Position numbers and translations under genes: made by a program. Positions 58,085 through 64,000 of a stretch of DNA of 64,000 nucleotides are shown here, in pieces (positions within the stretch are counted from its first letter, which is position 1; each line of letters begins with the position of its first letter). Below the pieces are notes generated by a model that was not told where the DNA came from, made no database searches, and saw nothing but the letters and a program-made list of their open reading frames with translations. The stretch is from Toxorhynchites rutilus septentrionalis (taxonomy: Eukaryota > Arthropoda > Insecta > Diptera > Culicidae): positions 167,630,825-167,694,824 of the forward strand of contig NC_073746.1 in the NCBI RefSeq assembly GCF_029784135.1, written 5' to 3'.

Positions 58085-61000
58085 ACATATGATGAATTTC
58101 GCGCCAACTCGGCTTGCCGTTGGCAGCACCATTTCAGACAGCAATGGAACGTTGTAGGTGTAAAGACATGGGTCATTTAAGCAACTTTGCATACTTGAAA
58201 TATTCGAAAAATAATTAGACTACGTTTTGGAAAAGCCATTTTTTTCTTAATTTTTTACAAAAATTTATAACATAAAAGCTATGATACCTACAAAATTCAT
58301 GTCAAAGGATGAAATGCAGGAAATTGTTTGAATTTTCACAAGAAATACCAAACATTTTTTGGAAAAAAATTTCGCTGACAAAAAAGTTATTTTAAAAATT
58401 AATATTCATTTTTCTCAAAAACGTATTTTTTTTAAATTCCCAAAAATATATAAATAGCCCTTCAAATTTCCAACAAGTCGTCCATACATCGGTAGATGGG
58501 CAAAGTGCCCAACAACAACTTTTTTATGTTTTCTTTGAAAAAAAATACTACTAATCCTAATTTTGTTGAAAGTCAAGATAGTGATATAGTGTATTGGACA
58601 AAGTTTTAGATCTTATTAAAATATGAACTTTTGTCGAAGACGTCAACATTCTAATTGTTATAGTTTTTGGAATATAAGTCTTTTTGTATGAAGACTCCTG
58701 AAAAAAAAATAATGTTTTGCTCGTAACATTTTTGTGTGTAAATTCTCACGTTTGACATGTTCTTGACATGTTTCTAAATAGAGAAAAGTTAGCAGATTAT
58801 GCAAATTGCGATAATCTATATAAATAAAAATGTAAGGCAAAATCTGTTGATAAGCGGAAAACCCGAAGAAGGGATGGTCCGATTTTAGCCTTCTTTATTT
58901 TGTTGTATTCGTCTCTTCCCGTAGACAATGTAATGGAGAGAAAAATCGGAAAATTTTCGGAAAACTCTGAAGAATGGTCGGAAAATTCGGAAAATTGAAT
59001 TCCCACATGTTCGAAAACTACATAATAATAAACGTTGTTAGTCCATTCGATATTTGCGCTATCGAAATTGATCTTTGTTCGTAAGTGAAAATGGATTTTC
59101 CTGCGAATTAACGCATTTTCATATCTTATATCATCTATAAATAAAAATGGAAGGCCAGATGTATTGGTAAGTGCAAAACCCGAGGAAGGAATATTTCAAT
59201 TTGAGTCATCTATATTTCGTTGTATGTATTCGTCTTCCCGTAGATCAATATAGCAGGGAGAAAAATCGGAAAATTGAATTCCCATATGTTCTACAATTAG
59301 CTAAGCGTTGTTAGTCCATTTGATGTTGGCGCTAACAAAATTAATTTTTGTTCGAAAGTGGAAAAACATTTTCAGACGGAATAACGCATTCCTATATCTT
59401 CTATCTATATAAACAAAAATGGAAGGCCAAATGTGTTGGTGTGCCCTAAACCCGAGAAAGGAATGGTCCGATTTGAGCTGTCTTTATTTTGTAATATTCT
59501 CTGTATCAAACATGTATTCCATGCAACGGAGAAATATGTTATTTCCAAATGCTTGAAGAATCTTGAACGAGAAATGTGAAAATAATTTTATATTATAAGG
59601 ACGAATTTTTGTAGAAGTACTAGAAAATTTATACTAAAAGGAAATTGAAAAGGGTCAAAGGGTAATGAAATTAATGAAGAGTTCAGAGGTTGAACTCACT
59701 AACATTCACTTAGTAAGAAAACGTGGATGTTTGAAAGCATTCAAATCAAAAAATCTATTTTGGGCGGGACAAAGTTCGTCGGGTCAGCTAGTTTATACAT
59801 AAAAATGTAACGAATAGAACATTAATAGCATTTTTTCAAAGAAAAACATTAAAAATTTGTTGTTCGTAAAACTTTTTCCATGTAAATGTGCTCATCGTTC
59901 GATGTATGGAAAACTTGTTGGAAATTTTAAGGGCTATTTATATCTATTTTCTCAGAATTTTTTCGAGAAAAATGAATTTTAATTTTCAAATTTTTTTTTA
60001 CAATCAAATTTCTTTCCAAAAAAATTTTTGATAATTTTTAATGAAAACCTAAGTAATTTCCAACATTTCATTCTCTGACCAACTTTTTATAGATCTTATA
60101 TTAATAGTATTTAAATTAAGATTTTTCGAAAAAAAGCTGAAAAAACTCAAAATTTAAAAAGAAACCTACAAACAATTTATCAGACCTGCAAAATTTTGGT
60201 CAAAGAATGGAATGTAGGAAATCATTTTGGTTTTCATTAAAAAATACCAAAGAATTTTTTGGAAAAAAATTTCATTGAAAAAAAAAATATTTTGAAAATA
60301 AAAATTCACTTTTCTCGAAAACATAAGCTTTTAATATTTTGAAAAAAATAGATATAAATAGACCTTAAAATTTCCAACAAGTTTTCCATACATCGGACGA
60401 TGGGAACATTTACATAGAAACAGTTTTTCGAACAACAACTTTTTCATGTTTTTCTTTGAAAAAATACTATTAATGTTCAATTCGTTACATTTTTATGTAT
60501 AAATTATCGCATTTTAAATGCTCTGGTAACTTTTCTCTATTTTGAAACATGTCAAACGTGAGAACTTACACACAAAACTGTTACGAGCAAAACATTATTT
60601 TTTTCAGGAGTCTTCATTCAAAAATTACTTATATTCCGAAAAACTATAAAAGATAGAAAGTTGATGTCTTCGACAAAAGTTCATATTTTAACAAGATCTA
60701 AAACTTTGTCGAATACATTATATCGCTATCTTGACTCTAAACAAAATTAGGATAAGTTGTATTTTTTTTTCAAAGAAAATACGAAAAAGTTGTTGTTCGA
60801 AAAACTTTTTGCCTGTAAAAGTGCCCATTTTCCGATGTATGGACGACTTGTTGGAAATTGTAAGGGCTATTAATATATATATTTTTGGGAAATTAAAAAA
60901 AAATGCATTTTTGAGAAAAATGTTATTTAATTTTTTTGTCAATTTTTGTCAGCGAAATTTTTTTCCAAACAATTTTTGGTATTTTTTTTGTAAAAATTTA

Positions 61001-61256
61001 AACAATTTCCTACATTTCATACTTTGACATGAATTTTGTAGGTATCATAGTTTTAAAGTCATAAGTTTTTGTATAAAATTAAGAAAACAAATTTGGCTTT
61101 TTTCCAAAAAGTAGTCTAATTCTTTTTCAAATATTTCAAGCAAGCAAAGTTGCTTAAATGACCCATGTCTTTACACCCACAACGTTTCACTGCTATCTGA
61201 GATGGTGCTGCCAACTCCTAAGACGATTTGGCATGAAGTACGTCATATGCAGCCTT
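58085..61256. mobile_element. Giant four-armed palindromic element
   Basis: The outer ends are inverted copies: CATATGATGAATTTCGCGCC (58087) and, reversed, CATATGACGTACTTCATGCC (61256). Both are followed by TTGGCAGCACCAT and then GTAAAGACATGGGTCATTTA. Inside, the block CCATACATCG.AGATGGG occurs four times in alternating orientation (near 58485, 59900, 60390 and 60830), giving a palindrome within a palindrome. It encodes nothing. A Helitron-like element is inserted at 58815-59791. Confidence 0.8.
58815..59791 (+). mobile_element. Helitron-like element inside the palindrome
   Basis: It begins A^TCTATATAAATAAAAATG and ends GGGTCAGCTAG^T with a short hairpin before the end. The start-like motif recurs near 59140 and 59403. 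The opposite palindrome arm (60485-60515) preserves the uninterrupted target, so the borders are exact. Confidence 0.85.
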
Positions 61257-62640
61257 TAGCCCCATAATCATTACGTCCTTCTGTGAAGCAACTTCGGGCG
61301 CAATTTGTCGGTAAAATTATCAACGCTTAGAGATATAAAAAATAAGCTTGGAATACCGAGACTATCTACAAAACCATCGCAGTGGCAGGTGAAATTCAAA
61401 CTTTGAATGACAACAGATGGAAGATCACGCGAAAAATGCAACTGTTTACACGCTAATAATGCTTGGTAAGTGTTTCGCAGTTGATTATTAAAAAAAATCA
61501 AGCATAAGAAATTTTTCTTCAGAAATTTACAAAATAAAATGTCTGGAATTTGAATCGAGCTTTTTCCCTACAATTCACATTTCAGACACTTGGTGATATT
61601 ACAATGTGAGTTTTCAGGCTTATTATAGATGCAAAGTGTAGATTCATATAATGCACCAACATATTTTGAAATCTTGTATAAATAATACACATGTTTTTCA
61701 ACTACAGACCAGCAGATAGATATGAGGGTCTTTGGATAATTAGTGGACAATGTGCAACTAGATGAACTTCTTACAGAAGAAACGATTTTTTTTCAAGTTA
61801 ATTTTAAAATAAAATAAAAAAAAATTAAAAAAAGATTTTTTCAAGTTGATTTAAAATAACAAGTGATAGAAGTTTTATTACAAGTTTACAAGCCATCGAT
61901 GGTTATAGACAATTTCAAGACATTTGTGTGTGCATGGAAGGTTGCAGTACATTTTTAGACAGAGTAAGTCGTTGTTATTCTCACATGTTTGATCATTTTT
62001 TTGCATTGGTAATTGTGCAGAAATATAAATTGAGCTTAAAACCACAAGAAACCGTTATGAAAACAGGGTTTCCGAAATTCGAATACACCGAAATTTGATT
62101 TTTTATCCATAAACAGTGTCCGAAGTTTGATTCGAATTCGCTTCAATTGAATAACATTTTTATTCGATAATCTTCTATGTTTTCAATCAAATAGGTACCA
62201 CAATAGAAAGCTTGAAAGCTTATTGAACTAATCTGATGAATTTATCAACCAAATACATAAAATTTAGATCCGTTTTCTGCATCAAATGCCTTAAGTGTCC
62301 GAAATATGATTCATAACGGTACACTGAGGAAAATTATGATTCGTCAACAGAATTAAATTTCTCATGAAAATCTGGACAAATGCTAGACTATGAGAAAATA
62401 AATCAGGAAGCCCCAAAAGCATCCCAAATTCAGGACAGATGCTATCCCTATACCAGTACTTTATTTGAAAATTAAGCGTTTTACGTATACGACAGACGAA
62501 ACGTTGATAAGGTAAAGTGTCACATTGAATAGAGTTCAAAATACAAACAAAACCAATACGCTTGTGCATGGCAAAAATGCATTTTTAAATCTATTCCATT
62601 ATCGTTTTCACTTCACAATAACAGAACACTATGCTCAAAA
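61257..62640. other. Unassigned AT-rich DNA
   Basis: A pair of GTGTCCGAA blocks (62117 and 62295) hints at a pogo-like relic, but no protein could be read. Confidence 0.3.
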
Positions 62641-62696
62641 TTTCTATGCGCCTAGCTTCAAATGACGTTTGATCGTGATGTTGCTGCTACAATCAC

Positions 62697-63243
62697 AGAC
62701 TGTAACGTATGCATTAAAAAATGGACAAATTTCGGATGCTACAAAACTACACAATATAATTCAATGAACCAAATTTTCCTTAAATCCTACGTTTATTGGG
62801 CCTTTTACGAAAATGCATCGACGCTCTTATCAGTTGATTTGCAGCAGCCTTTGCGAAAACTGTGAAACAACTATGCTCGATACTTTGTTTGTACTGCCAA
62901 TTTCTTCTCAGAGCGCGAAGAAGTTGGACAGACTGAGGCACTTCGAGTCCGCCGGATATATCCAATCCGGCATTTAAAATAACCTTCTTCAGAAGAATGG
63001 TGAGAGCGTCAAAAGGAAGCCGGGCTCTGATCGTTCGACAGTGCTGAGCAACATAAAGTGCAACAGAAGTTAGAAAGGGCGGCCGAGAGGCCGTAAGGCT
63101 GCCCAGCAGGGCGTCGAATAATTTTTCTCTAAGGCTTAATAAATGTAGCATTCAAGGAAAATTTGGTTCATTCAATTATCTTATGTATTTTTTTTCATCG
63201 CCTTCCGAAATTCTTTCATTTTTCTAATGCATACGTTATGTGA
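62697..63243. repeat. Inverted-repeat copy related to the GCGGGAC family
   Basis: TAACGTATGCATTAAAAAAT then AATTTTCCTTAAATCC at 62700-62800 reappears as its reverse complement at 63145-63243. The middle matches 26900-27050 loosely (GTTGGAC, GAGGCACTT, GCCAGATATA-like). It encloses a 123-codon minus ORF with no known match. Confidence 0.6.
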
Positions 63244-63417
63244 ATCGCACTTTATACTGACAACAAATGCCTACTGTGATTCTATACACGCTTAACGTAG
63301 TTCAGTGAAATTTTGAAAATTTCTACTCTTAAATAAATAAACAGTTCCCATGATAGGTCTTTGATAACCTCATCGCTGATTCACATTACTGGAACTACTC
63401 TTCGGAGGGTAACTGAA

Positions 63418-63633
63418 TTACCCCAAAATGCTTTCCAGTGCGTCCGCTATATAAGACCTGTGATTACCCAGCAACTGAAGATTGTACAAAACATCGCTCG
63501 GATTCACATGAGTAAGGCTTGATGAAAAATAATCAGGGAGGTTCTCATGTATCACCCTTATAGCCTGGACATGGTCACAAGGGATTACCACTCGTTCTTG
63601 TCGTTCTATCAATGTAAAATAGAGCCCTAAATT
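63418..63633 (-). CDS. Possible terminal exon of an unidentified minus-strand gene
   Basis: After an acceptor-like ATGAAATTTAG at 63634 the frame reads LYFTLIERQERVVIPCDHVQ and continues to NHRSYIADALESILG and TAA at 63418. There is no ATG at its start, which fits an internal or terminal exon. The amphipathic, balanced composition looks like real protein. It lies only 54 bp from a plus-strand exon, so the two cannot both belong to simple non-overlapping genes. Function unknown. Confidence 0.35.
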   Translation of the reverse strand, partial: NLGLYFTLIERQERVVIPCDHVQAIRVIHENLPDYFSSSLTHVNPSDVLYNLQLLGNHRSYIADALESILG

Positions 63634-63686
63634 TCATGCAAAGCTAATAGATTTCTTCTACTACAATGTTCTGTCCTTCGTTCATA

Positions 63687-63900
63687 GCACTCTCGGATCA
63701 AGCTCGAAGAGTCCGTACGCCCATGGCAGGAAGTGGCGCCGACGGGAAGAAACCGGAGTCACGGCAGAGGAATATCGCTTTTCGCGTCCTTTAACCATTC
63801 TCAATTACAACCTCCAGGAACCATTGGATCCATTCACCTCACCCGGAAGTCCGTACCATGTTCGAAAACCTATAATCGCCTATGAACGTAGCCTTCAATG
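63687..63900 (+). CDS. Internal exon of an unidentified plus-strand gene
   Basis: The acceptor is CCTTCGTTCATAG and the donor G|GTGAGTAAG. The open frame reads TLGSSSKSPYAHGRKWRRRE, then ETGVTAEEYRFSRPLTILNY, NLQEPLDPFTSPGSPYHVRK and PIIAYERSLQW. It splices in phase to the next exon. It looks like a real conserved exon, but I do not recognise the protein. Confidence 0.6.
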
Positions 63901-63954
63901 GTGAGTAAGACAACCCAGCGGTAATGTTTGAAATAGTAATTTGCCGCTGCACAG

Positions 63955-64000
63955 GGTAGAACAACAACAGCATCATCAACACGAGAACGAAGAGCATTGG
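63955..64000 (+). CDS. Next exon of the same gene, cut by the window edge
   Basis: After a 54-nt intron (63901-63954, acceptor TTGCCGCTGCACAG) the frame continues WVEQQQHHQHENEEHW and runs off the window. The Gln/His/Glu-rich text resembles low-complexity parts of insect nuclear proteins. Confidence 0.55.

Noticed and set aside
58080..58176. N-terminal part of the 207-codon ORF (MTHVFTPTTFH...)
   Set aside because: This part is the terminus of the palindromic element, fused by chance to the transposase relic; it is not the real transposase start.

Overview
The window looks like mosquito nuclear DNA, most probably a culicine such as Aedes. The evidence is very AT-rich, repeat-choked DNA, tiny introns of about 51-54 nt beside one intron of about 13 kb, and mosquito-style elements: tRNA-derived SINEs, L1- and Jockey-type non-LTR elements, mariner, pogo, hAT and ITm transposons, Helitron-like elements and many MITEs. 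No bacterial, viral, CRISPR, rRNA or functional tRNA gene was seen. The genus is inferred from sequence style, not proven.

One complete protein gene is readable. It lies on the minus strand, with its start codon at 43649 and stop at 21453, and encodes an RPRD/CID-domain protein (RPRD2-like, about 1158 aa) in eight coding exons. Every junction keeps reading phase. Exons 1-2 carry the CID, exons 2-4 the coiled coil, exons 5-7 low-complexity acidic and Ser/Pro tails, and exon 8 a poly-Q plus Gly/Arg/Asn-rich tail. Intron 7 (22442-35726) holds an L1-clade LINE inserted in a Helitron-like element, a SINE with its target duplication, and a 1.76-kb DNA element. Intron 1 holds a mariner relic, a hAT-like element and piggyBac-like pieces.

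Left of the gene (1-21.3 kb) is almost all repeats: palindromic DNA, mariner, hAT and pogo relics, SINEs, a large foldback split by a 2.2-kb insert, a Jockey-type LINE, and a second 1.73-kb copy of the intron-7 DNA element. Right of the gene (44-64 kb) lie a tandem-repeat Helitron, a nest of DNA elements (46-48.6 kb), and an intron-containing pseudogene of DDB1 (minus, about 49.8-52.3 kb). The DDB1 copy faces, tail to tail, the 3' end of an unidentified plus-strand gene (about 49.4-49.8 kb). Further right are a TTAA MITE, an ITm-type transposase relic and a four-armed palindrome (58.1-61.3 kb) split by a Helitron-like element. At the right edge a plus-strand gene appears to start (exons at 63687-63900 and from 63955), and a minus-strand exon-like ORF sits at 63418-63633.

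No new operon-like or defence-like system was found. The most interesting material is structural: nested insertions with readable empty sites, a duplicated gene block turned pseudogene, several inverted-repeat element families with odd target duplications, and a host exon bracketed by long direct repeats.
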